DNA from: Malachius bipustulatus
Taxonomy: Eukaryota > Arthropoda > Insecta > Coleoptera > Melyridae
Length of the DNA: 64,000 nucleotides
Reading direction: 5' to 3'
Assembly (NCBI GenBank): GCA_910589415.1
Contig: OU342638.1
Coordinates: 1,054,001 to 1,118,000, forward strand
In this document: piece by piece, positions 22,501 through 34,500 of the stretch
Layout: the number at the start of each line of letters is the position of its first letter
Numbering within the stretch: position 1 is the stretch's first letter
Program-made: the position numbers and the translations under genes
Notes under the pieces: model-generated
Databases searched by the model: none
The model's input: the letters and a program-made list of their open reading frames with translations, nothing else
Told to the model about the DNA's origin: nothing

Positions 22501-25500
22501 TTATTATGATGTACGAATTAAATCTCATAAAATAAAATCGTTTATAGTCAGGATCAGTGTGGAAACTCATCGGACAACACTCACTGGTTAAACCATATAT
22601 CCTATTCGAGATACGAGTTCAGTTAAATTAGAGAAAAGTTATTCTATTTCGGTATTTTATGCTTGATAAGAATCAGAAAAAATTCAGGATATTTTCAGTT
22701 GTTGCTTAAAAATATCCTGAAAAAACTGAAAAATCGAAATTTCTTATTTTGATCATATCTTTTTAATTATTGGAAATTATTAAATTATTTTTGTAGGGTA
22801 ACATAAGTCGTCGAAAGCCATCCATTTAACAGTACAAAAATTTCCAAAGCCGACTAGATATCAATCATCCTGCATCCTGAATTATTAAGCAATGTTTCGA
22901 CTGCACATCCCAAAAGTCACCAAATTGAATTAAAATAGAACTGACACGGTTGTGAAAACTTTGGGATTGGTTTTTGACGTGCAAAGGGATCTTTTTAAAA
23001 TTTATTGCCCCGAAACACAATTAATCGAAAAACCTACAAAACAAAGTGTGTTCAGCTTCATATCAAAATTTTACGACCCATTGGGGCTTACTGGGCCGAT
23101 TCTGGTCAAGGCTAAGCTTCTAATACAAACATTGTGGAAAAATAATTTGTTGTGGGATGAGGGATTATTCCCAAGAGTCTGTCTTCAGAATGGCATAAAT
23201 TTGCTTCTGAAATTATTTCAATGACTCCCTTGCAAGTTGATCGAAATTTACATTATAGGTAATTCCACTCGGTCCGAGTTAAAAGGCTATTGTCATTTCT
23301 CATCAAGCGCTTTGGGGTGTGTTTATACCGGGTGGTCCATCACTTATGTCCACCCCCGAAATAGAGGTTAATTTTAAAGATATAAAATTGAAACTTTGAG
23401 GATTTGTGTGATTAATATATGACATAATGGCATAATCAGATTAATTATTTTTTTTTAGTTGAGCCATCAGCGATAAAAAACTAATTTGGTGTTAATGTGA
23501 CCAAAATAAATTCGATTTTTCTTTAATACACCGATAGAAATCGATTAATAAACTCAAAATCGATGAAAATAAATATCAAAAACCTAATTACAAGCCTTTA
23601 ATTACATAAAATACTTAAAATATGGAAATGACAGGTAAAATGATTGATATATGGTAGAGTAATAAAACTGACAAATCTAATGAGGGTAGGTACCTACCAT
23701 AAATAATCTTCAAAGCAGTCAGAAGAATGTGCCATTGAACTCGAATGGGGCTTCTTTTATGAATGTTTACTTAGGATATGTTTACTTAACATTTGTGCTA
23801 TACCAGCCCTTCAAAATCCTGATAGTTTTATTGCTTCCATAAATCAATCATTCTAGCTGTCATTTCCATATTTTAAGTATTTTATTTAATTAAAGGCTTG
23901 TAATTAGGTTTTTGATATTTCTTTTAAGCGATTGTGATTTTCTTATTTGATTTCTATCGATGTATTAAAGAAAAATCGAATTTATTTTGGTCACATTAAC
24001 ACCAAATTACAGTTTTTTATCGCTGATGGCTCAACTAAAAAAAAATAATTATTCTGATTATGCCATTATGTGGTCCTATATTAATTACACAAATCCTCAA
24101 AGTTTCAATTTTTTATCTTTAAAATTAACCTCTATTTCGGGGGTGGACATAAGTGATGGACCACCCGGTACAGGGTGATCCCAAAATGGCGGACACGGAA
24201 TACAGGGTGTTGTAGAGGATGTTCAGAAAGACTGTAAATTTAAAACAAAAATGTGTTCCTCGGCTTCGTTACCGAGATACAGGGTGTCCTTTTTCTCAAA
24301 TTTAAATCGAAATGGCGGTCAAATTTAAACAACCTCCACCGGCAAAGCACATGATTTCACATAACTATAATGATAGTGTTTGCTTTTTATTTTTTTTTTA
24401 TTATCGGGAACGGAGTTACAGGAATTCAAAGTTTACCTATTCCCTGAGCTGAACATATTCGAGATTTTGAATAATATTATCGAATAGGAATCCGTGCAAC
24501 GATTATTGTTTTGAGCTTTGTTGGAGTTGCCATTTCATATGTTTCCATGGTAACATCTATCTGGGTATTGTAGTCGTACAAATTATTTTTCTGCCCGAAG
24601 AAGGGTACCCAGTGCAGTGTTGTGACTTTATTTTCTACAAAAGTGGTCATATATCTTCTTAAGGGAGCCATACTGGAGAAAACAGTAAATAAAACTTAGA
24701 ATCTTTAATCCACAATAGATGCTGTGGTGCTGTCGGTGTCCGCCATTTCGGGATCACCTGTATATTCGCACGGTCACGGCCTCCTCTAGAGAAGGCCATA
24801 GGGGCTCATTTGGCAACCACGCAATACGTCACGGCTGCCGTGTCGTTTCGCGCTGATGGATGACAGCTTGCAGCTGCCACATTTTCCCAACTTTTTTTAT
24901 TAAAAAAAATTTAGACAAAGATAAAATTAAATTTGATGTAACTACTTGACGATTTTAGTTTAGTTTAGGTAGGTAATATAAATAGTAATAAAATAATAAC
25001 TTGTAACTGAAATGTAGAAATGATTTATAAATATTAAATTCCTATTTTTACTCACCATAATAGATACCTACTTACATCTCTTTAATTTTTATGGTGTAGT
25101 GTGATACTTAATTAAAAGGAATGTTAACTAGGTAGAATGCTGGATTGAAAGGTGAAAGATGAAAATAAAATTATGAAGGATTTTTATTTCACATAAAAAA
25201 TCATTGAGGCACAGTTTATAGATTAGTGCCCGTATTCACAAACGATAATTTCCTAAATAATTACGTAATTATTTAAATGAGTGAGATGGAGATATGCAGT
25301 TTTTTTGCAATAGAATGAGATGGGGATAATTGATTACGTAATTATTTTGGAAATTATCGTTTGTGAATACGGGCGTAGGTGTGGTGAAACATTTTTGATA
25401 GGTTTAAGATCATGAAATAAAGCTAAGAAATAACAATAAATCAATATTATACAATTAACCTTGTAATAATTATTCTTAGTATATCTGAAAGTACAAATAA

Positions 25501-28500
25501 ATCTAAATGAATGTTAATAATTTTCGTTTCTTTGAGGATACACTTATTTCATTCAACGCATTATATTTGATTTTCGTATAATTATTTAGCAGAATGTTTG
25601 AAATTATTTTCAGTATAGCATCTATAAGATTTTTAACTGACAGACCACAAACACAGCTGTCATTATATTGAGAGGTATACACATTATTATCAGTATCAGA
25701 TGATATCAACATTACATCTAAACTCTTTATTATTAATTGTTTCAACAATAAGTGTTTCTTGTCAGAACTTAAAAATTGGGTCTCATATTTTTCTGATATT
25801 AAATTTTGCATAATAAAAAATGCATGTTTTCCTATTAATAGCGTGGTTTGAGATGGTATAGTTAAACCACCTCTATTTAGATCATCGAAATATTCACTTT
25901 CGTTATTAATAAATTTATCAGCAATCAATAAATTGGAACATAATTCGCACAATGGAAGCTTATTTTTTATTTTGAAAGCAGTGTAACCACATACATACAA
26001 GGTGTTTCTAAATGGAGTACCATAAATTGGAGGACTTGTAGATAAAGTTAAAAAAATACGAAAATGTAGGAAAATTTTTTTTCGAAAAAGCTTTATTGAT
26101 GAGATACAGGGTGTTAAAGAGTCGACCGACAGACCACTCTTTTGTTAATATTTGTTGAAACAATAACCCAACTGAGACAATTTTTTGTGTGTAACAACAA
26201 GTTATAAAGAGCAATAATCAGACAAATTTTCGGTTTATTTCAATAAGCCAGTGGCGTAGAAACAGGGGTCGTTTGACACTTTTCACTCTTTAAAGAAGTA
26301 AGGGCTAGGTTTTTTGATGTCTTATTACTTTTTTCTAAATCAACGGTCTTTTTACAATAAAAAAGCCATACTTGTTTAATTTGCCCAGAGGCGTCCGTTT
26401 TTGAGATATTTGCAATTGTTTTTTTTGCAATTAAAAAATTTCATTTATTAAAATTGTGAAGGTAGCTTTGAAATTTAAATAAACTAATTTTTGGACTTAC
26501 TTGTCAGTTTGACATTTCATATCCGAAGTGAAAATTAAATAATATTTATTGTCAAGAAAACTATTCAACACATAACAAAACATAAGTAATTGAACAAAAC
26601 ATACCTAACATAAAATTACCTAATGATTATCTAATATTGCTCGAAGTGTCCTCCGTTTGCACGTACACATGGATTTAAACGCTGCTCCAACGAAAACATT
26701 ATTTTTGGTTGATTTGATAATCGTTCAAATGCATTTTTTTTTTTTTTTTTGACACAAAATTGCAAATATCTCAAAAACGGACGCCTCTGGGCAAATTAAA
26801 CAAGTATGGCTTTTTTATTGTAAAAAGACCGTTGATTCAGAAAAAAGTAATAAGACATCAAAAAACCTAGCCCTTACTTTTTTAAAGAGTGAAAAGTGTC
26901 AAACGACCCCTGTTTCTACGCCACTGGCTTATTGAAATAAACCGAAAATTTGTCTGATTATTGCTCTTTATAACTTGTTGTTACACACAAAAAATTGTCT
27001 CAGTTGGGTTATTCAATTTAATTTAATTCAAACCAGATAGAAATACATACCTACATAATTCACAAAGTAATTACAAATGCAATACCCTACAGAGGTAAAC
27101 GAGGTTACCTGTGCGTAGGTCTGGCTATAAACAATTAAACCCAATAAATAAGTACCTTAAATCTAAATACTAAAACTAAAAACTAACTAATCATAATATT
27201 TAGTTCCTTTCTTAATGTAAAAAACCACTCCTCCTGTATGTCTACTATTTGAATCGATTCTTAAAACATTATAACTATCAATTGAAAAGTTCACTGTCCC
27301 ATATATCCATTATCACATGAGTCTCTGTCACACACACTACTGTTGGTTTTTTGGCCTCTGCAAAAACGCTTAGCTCGTCTACATGTGCCACCAAGTTCTG
27401 AATATTCTGTTGATACATTATGACTTGGTTCACGTACTTGCTTTGACCCTCTTTTTTCTGTAGTCGCTACTCATCTATATCGTATTTCACCTTACTTTGT
27501 TGTATCTTTAAAACTCTTTGATAACATGGGCAATCATAACTGTATGCCATATGATCCACCCGAAGATCTAGGTTTAATTTCTCAATCGCTTCTTTACAAT
27601 TAACACACTGGTAGTTGCCTTCACTTATTTTGCAGTCTTGACCATTATGCTCTGATGAACATTTATAACACGCTTTCTTTTTTGTGCAATCCTTAGCAAA
27701 ATGATTATATCCCAGGCATTTATAACACCTCACCACTCCTATGTAATCTTCAACTTTTACTACTGTCCACCCTAGGTTAATCTTTTCCTTTTCCATTAAG
27801 GACTTATATGTACATGCATCAATGTCTAAGACCATTGACATTATTTTTGGATATTTCTTACTAAATATTCTTCTCTGTACATTCAATTTAAAATCTTTCA
27901 CTCTATCATTCAACCCATTTTGTTCAATAATCTGTCTCACAATTACCTCATCATCTTTATCATCCTCTTTATTTATTCCCATTATTCTAACCTTGGGTGT
28001 TTTCATTTTTGCTACTCTTATTTCATACTTATCGGACAATTTTGCTTGGATTTCCTCTTGTAGTTTTACTCTATCTTTTTGACTACTAGACTTAATTATT
28101 ACTTGACCTCCAGAAATCTCTCTCAACTGTGACACTCCCACACCTAGCTCCATTGGGTTGATCTTATTTTTTATGTCTTTCTTAGTTTCTGCGCTCATCT
28201 GCACCACCTTCGGCATCACAACTATAGGTGGTTCAGTATGCCTTTTTCTTGTTGCCATCGCGTATGTTAGCTTAGTTGTATCATGCTTAGTTGCACTCCC
28301 GATCTTTTCAACTTCAACTTCTATTATTCTCTTAATTTTCATCTCCAAGTTCATTAATTCTTGCTTATGTACTTCTCTGATTTTTACAATTTCTGCCTCA
28401 AATACATCTTTTATCATATCAACTATGTTTTTCTCATCCTGTTTCTTCATTGTACATGGACCACAAAAGAAGAACAGTTTTCTGTCCTTCTTTATTTGTA

Positions 28501-31500
28501 GAGCTCTCATCTCAGTTGTCGTTACACATGCGGACAAACATTTCTCGCAAAACTCTGTACCACATTTATCACATACATAACATTCATTTACCATCCTTAA
28601 ACATTTCTTGCATTTTTCTCCCCCCATTTTGTCAGTTGCAAACAAGGTCCGCCAGTGTATGGAATGCAACAGTAAATCACTCACTAACTGATTTAGGAAT
28701 ACCATATGTACTGCCAGGTAAAATGCAAACCGATAATTTAGAAGGCCGCTTTAGTCGTTTTTTGTTAATATTGTTTCAACAAATATTAACAAAAGAGTGG
28801 TCTGTCGGTCGACTCTTTAACACCATGTATCTCATCAATAAAGCCTTTTCGAAAAAAAAAAATTTCCTACATTTTCGTATTTTTTTAACTTTATCTACAA
28901 GTCCTCCAATTTATGGTACTCCATTTAGAAACACCTTGTATAATAATGAAGGTTCACTGAAGTCAGTAAATGAAGAAACATCTTCAACAATTTCTTGAAA
29001 AGCAGTATCGTCAACTACATCTTCAGGTCCTGTTTCAGAATTATTGCTCATTTCCGATAAGCCTTCAAATGAAAAAGTCACTCGGCCATATCGAGCTGAA
29101 TGTATCCCTAAAACACTTTTTACTCTCAATTTTTTTTCCGATTCTAAAATCTGAGTAATCGAAACATGATACCGACCCCCTGAGAGTTGTCGGTAACGAC
29201 TAAAGCGGCCTTCTAAATTATCGGTTTGCATTTTACCTGGCAGTACATATGATATTCCTAAATCAGTTACAGCCGATATTATAAACGCTGGTTAAGGAAG
29301 ATAACTCGGAGCTAGTCCCTATCTGCCAGTTAAATAAGCAACAGGTGTATTATAAAGCTTTTTTCAGCTCTCAAGGTTAACTTTTTAACTGTCAGATAAC
29401 TTTAACTCGTAGTTTGCATGGATAACCTTACTATTCGGTTTTATAAAGCTATTTTTAGCTTGGTTAGGTTAAAGTAGCCGGTTATGTTTGCCTATCTGGC
29501 CGATAAAGTTAACCGTCAGATTTCCGCCGGTTAAAGTGGTAAACTGGCATATTATTTTGTTGAATATCAAGATAATTCTTATTGGATCTTAGTTTTTATA
29601 GGTTTACATCCTCCCTACTTGATAAAATTTTGAGTGTGAGTTTTCTAATAATGAAATAATTTCAATGTTAACTTGAAAATAACTTTTAATAAGTATACTT
29701 ACCTAAATTAATATTTATTTTATTTTTTTTTTTATTTATGAATTTTACAATAGGTAGGTATGAAAATATAAGTAAACACTGCCCTTTTTAATAAAAAGCC
29801 AAGTTACAATTTCACAATTAGGTATTATCACTTTAACTAAAGGGTAGGTAGGTATAGGTAGGTAAATGATTTATAAAAAAACGATATTCAGATATTATGA
29901 AAATGAGAGACTAGACACTTTAATCTATTCGACAATAAAATAACAGAAAATTGTAAGCCATACATTTATTCAGTTAATAAAAAAATCCACTGATCAACAA
30001 ATAGGTATAGGTAGGTACATTTTATAAACCCTTCTTTCCTTCTTTCCATGTGGACCAAAAAACTATTACTCGAAACTCGAACCGAACGTTGTAGGTAGGT
30101 ACATAGTATTCTTCGATGTCTCATAATGTGGAATAAAAATTAAGTTTTGTAAATAAATACTTAGGTACTAGGTTCTGACTGCTCTCAGTCTCAACCAAGC
30201 TATAGTTTACTTTATGTAGGTACTTCATTTTATTCATTTTTGACTACGAATAGCGCTGCTCTGAAATGAAATGGAAGCGGCGGCCGACGGACCGACGAAC
30301 ACTGGACTGGACTGGAGTACTGGGACTTGGGCATTAAGGGGGCATTGCTCTTGGTCTGGGACACTGGACTGGTTAAGGCCGACGCATTAGGCAGAGCCCC
30401 GATCGTCCCTTTTCGCCTGACATTTACGAATTATTATTATTTTATGCAATCTTCAGTCTTCCGTTGGCCGTTGTTGAGTGTTTTGATTGATTTGATTAGC
30501 TTGTAACTGGAAAACGCTCACTGGTTTTATTACTTATGTGTCGCAGTCCATTTTTCACGATTCAATTTTCACTTATTATTATCACTCGCCGTGTGCCGAG
30601 AATGAATATCCATTACAAACAATAAAATAACGGTAGACAGTAATAAATGCAGATTTGATAATGTTTATTTTCTAAAACCTAACCTTGTCATTACACGAAC
30701 GAAACGAATTAAATTGAGAACTGTCACTGCTGTCAGATCTTATATTTAATTCCCTGGAATGTCACCCGAATAGCGCTTCGTTCGAAGTTCGTGTAGGCTC
30801 GTCGCCAACGTAGAGTTAAATATGTCCGACTTCCGGCGATAGCTAACCGCGAGCTAGGCTCGGGGATATCTTGCTTTATAATACGCAAGCGGAAACTTAA
30901 CTCGGAGTTAGTGTTATCTGCCAGATAACTAACTATCTACTTAACCAGCGTTTATAATATCGGCTGTAAGTGAGTATTTAATAAAATCAATCATTACTGC
31001 AGTACTCTGACAAATAGCATTGAAAGTGTCTGCAGTTAAAAAGCCATATCCTAGATTTAGTGATTTCCAACGATTTAACCATTTTAGGAAATTGGTCAAA
31101 AAAGTGATCCTCTCATTCAATACTTGTGTATTGTCGACCAAGAGATATAACGAAAAAATCTAATTGTTAAACTGTCATATTTTATGACTTCAACAATATT
31201 TCAATAATCAAAAAATTGATAAAATGACAGAAGTCGTTTCGTTATATGTCTGGTCCAACTATAAATGGAAGTTCTAGTGTATTTTTGTGAGCAAGACCTT
31301 TTAATGGACTTTTAATGTTCATTATGGTCCATCATTTCTGGATAATGTTTAAAAAGTGGAATGTGCCAGATTCTTCACCATATTCATGTTTTATCGCTAT
31401 CACAGTACTTTCATGAAATATATTCACTACTAGACTTACTTTTTGACGTTCGAATGTAGTTGGAAAAACTGATTTATAATTTAATTAAAAAGCCGACTTC

Positions 31501-34500
31501 AGCGAAAACTTTGATTCCTTTTTATAGAGATTACGGATATCAATAAATTTTGCAGTTAAAACAACATCATACTCAAAAGCGGGAAACACAAATGATTTTT
31601 CAAAATCTTTTTGATTTATCCAGTTGTTTCTTATATTTTCAAATATGTGAACTGTAACATAAGTTAAAAAAGTCTTAACACTTTTTGACAGGGGACACAT
31701 AAATTTTGAACCAGAATCTTTTAGCAAGCCTTCAAACATAACGCTGTTAACTCTGTTATTGTCAGAAATAACAGCTATTACTTTTAAGTTGCAGTTTTCG
31801 ATTGCTTTGCACACTTTCAGAGTCATGTCTGACAATTCTTTACCAGTTATATTGTGAACTGGAATAAGAGAAACAATCTCTTTTAAATTACCAAAGGCTG
31901 AAGACGCCATATACAGGGTGTATTGTAACGTCCGCATAATATTAGCACCACGTGATTCTACATCAAAAACAGAACATAAAGTTTTAATACCGTTTAGCTC
32001 TTAGACCTCAAATAACGAAGTTATCAACCATTGTAGTTTAAATTTGAAGTTTTTTAATACTCAAAAATATTGCTTAATATTATTAAAAAGTTCTTAAGTA
32101 AGAAGTAAAATAGCCAAATTATCCAAAATTTTAGATTTTTTTTTGGTAAAAATGGTTTTAATTAACATTTCAAAACTAGGAATTATTTGATTTCCTGAGT
32201 TCCAATACTTCCAATCAATATTGCAACTGTGCGTTTTAATTGTTGAATAAAAAATTGAAAAAATAAAAAATCTTAAAAAAAATTGCAACATTGACACGTC
32301 GCAGCATGACATTTGTCTTGTTGCACCTTTTTTCGATTACATAGCAACGGCACACTATACCAGTGAGGTGACTTCACGTCTAATAAGTTATCTTAATTTT
32401 TATACCAGCGCCAGTGTTGCAAAATTTAAGAACGTTAAATTGTCCATATCTTAAAATCTGTGTACATCAAGAAAAAACTGTTGAGGACTTTTTTGTTCTG
32501 TTTTTGATGTAGAATCGCGTGGTGCTAATATTATGCGGACGTTACAATACACCCTGTATGCTACTACAGTCTTTGCAGCACAAGACATTTTATTTTCTGC
32601 ATACCCTAAAATTTCCCCGTTCTTGAAATCATACTTTTGTTTGACATAATTATTATATTTCATCAATTTGTAGTATGATATGCCTTTCTCGTTCATTTAA
32701 ATTACATGCTATCCTCTTCAAAAAGTTATCATTTTGGTCAGGTTTATTGGCAGCAACATTTAGTGAAATTGTAATGCTCTGGATAGTTTTCGGGTGAGGT
32801 AATGTTAAAAGCAAATTTTCCCTCAACATTGCATAGCAGCCTACTGACTGGGTGTATATTAAAAATGAATGTAAAATCATTTCAGTTGAATACCGTCTTT
32901 TGGTTTTGTCTTTAAAAATTATATTAAATTGTTCCGCAAGAAAATTTAATTTACACAGAGAAGTCTCCTCATCATTATGCTTGAGTGCTTTGCTTTTTGC
33001 AAATTTTTCAAGAGACTATTAACATTATCTACTAATACTGACACATTTCAGACTGATTCTTCATTATTTTTATATTTGTATCTTGTAAGAATGTTTTCTA
33101 ACTGCGACCATCTACTCATCTGCTTAGCATCATGTAAAGCCCACTTCAAATTTTCGCTAGTGATATAAAAGTTGTCTTGGCACACCTCTACACTCATATC
33201 CTGGAACACTTTCACACACACTACCACAGCTGGTATATTCCTTCAGAAATCAATCTGATAAATATACAGTTTATCAGTGCTTACTTCACACTTCCACAAA
33301 CTCATATCTACATGTTCCTTGTAACTACTGTTCTTAAGACTATCAAAATTCTTGATGATATCACTAGACATCCACTGCTCCATTTGTTTTTCATGTTGCT
33401 GAAACATTTCTTCTCTTCGAACAGAAGGATCTCTTCGTTTTGGCATGGTTCGTTTGCTCAAATACGATGGAAGATTAGGAAACAAAGTTGGTACAGCACC
33501 AGGAGTAAGTACTGGCCTTGTTCTAATGAAACTTTTTTTCACTTCACTTCCATCAATATACACCTCCTCCCTTGAAATTAAATTAGCCTCAAAATGTTTT
33601 TCACAAACGACAGCTCGATTTCCTGGAGTCCAATCCTTCCTTGGGATGTTTTTCAGCCACACTCTTCGAGCTGCCTCCTCTCGTGGAATTCTGAAAACCG
33701 ATATGGTGTCTTCTGGAGACTTGTAATTACTCTTGCAACCGGGAACAACACATGTATCTGGCATTTTGTAGGTAGCTAAAAATAAAGTGAAGTGGAGTTA
33801 TTGTATTTCTTTGCAAATAATTTTTTATAAAAGTAACTCTAAAAATTCCTACCTTATCAAAACAATGGTTAAAAAGTGTAGGTATATTCTAATATAACTG
33901 CATGCGAAAGGAAATATTTATTTCTCTTACCTTATATACCTGCAATATTTGTTGGGTTAATAAATGATGTTTTCTTTCTTGTTCGTATTTTTTTTTGATC
34001 GTATGTACAAAAAAATTGGCATGGTGCATGATAATCATGTCGATACCAAATTATTGTGTTCAAAGTCGCGTGTAGCTTCTCTAAATAAGAAGCTTACAAT
34101 TCATAAATTTGAACTATCGTGTGAGCAAATGAAAACATAATTTAGGTAGGCCTTGGAAAAAAATTTCATGTCTTAGGTTGGATCTGTAAAACTGTACAAC
34201 GAAAATGTTGCTTTGTAAAATCGTAAATTGACTCTGACATTGTATTCTTGTTGCTTTCTTAAATTCACAAAAATTGTGGGGTATGCACTTTCAAATAATC
34301 TCCCACTTTCGACAGGGTTAGGCAACCAATTAATCTATTAAAAAAATGAAAATATTTTATTGTCGAATAATAATTATTTTAGACAAAAGATGAATGACAT
34401 GTTGTCAGACAACATGCCATCCATTGATGTTGTGCTGTGAGCAGAGGCGGAAATTGTAGACACGTGTTTCGTCCTGTTTGGGACTCTTCAGTACAATGTA

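Larger units (their letters stand above)
27012..28660 (-). mobile_element. Internally deleted LINE: ORF1, endonuclease start, 3' UTR
   Basis: On the minus strand a full ORF1 (28627-27467) is followed by the first ~60 codons of ORF2 (27418-27225). After that a 3' UTR-like tail ends in AATTAAATTAAATTG at about 27012. Reverse transcriptase is missing, so this is a deletion derivative that could move only with help. Confidence 0.75.
25998..28938. mobile_element. TA-inserted foldback element in the P-type gene, carrying a LINE and a MITE
   Basis: The left end CAAGGTGTTTCTAAATGG (after TA 25996-25997) and right end CCATTTAGAAACACCTTG (before TA 28939-28940) are inverted for about 165 bp, through GAGTCGACCGACAGACCAC. 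It splits the transposase between the SLLY and VCGYTAF codons. Inside lie a MITE (26166-27009), an internally deleted LINE (27012-28660) and a 75-bp inverted piece of P-type transposase (28685-28759). Confidence 0.85.
25503..33764 (-). pseudogene. P-element/THAP9-type transposase gene, broken by three nested insertions
   Basis: Read on the minus strand, the pieces form one transposase. 33764-33243 is a THAP zinc finger ([10 protein letters not shown]..., VCEKHF). About 33230-32560 has [23 protein letters not shown] and ILQIDEI with [12 protein letters not shown]. 31937-31485 has [25 protein letters not shown] and [11 protein letters not shown]. 31141-30941 has [11 protein letters not shown] and [11 protein letters not shown]. 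29231-28940 has [20 protein letters not shown]. 26000-25503 has [22 protein letters not shown] and [10 protein letters not shown]. This order is that of P/THAP9 transposases. Elements at 31914-32556, 29270-30966 and 25998-28938 interrupt it, each duplicating TA. Added frameshifts and stops (33240-32880, VVA/MASS junction) show it was already decaying. THAP binds DNA; the Asp residues belong to the RNase-H-like core. TIRs of the element itself were not found. Confidence 0.88.

Noticed and set aside
24477..24671. 64-codon minus-strand frame inside TIR element family B
   Set aside because: The second copy of the element (58151-58767) has a deletion breaking the frame, so it is unlikely to be a conserved gene.
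27822..28580. + strand hydrophobic frames opposite LINE ORF1
   Set aside because: Low-complexity hydrophobic translations are antisense shadows of the Lys/Glu-rich ORF1.
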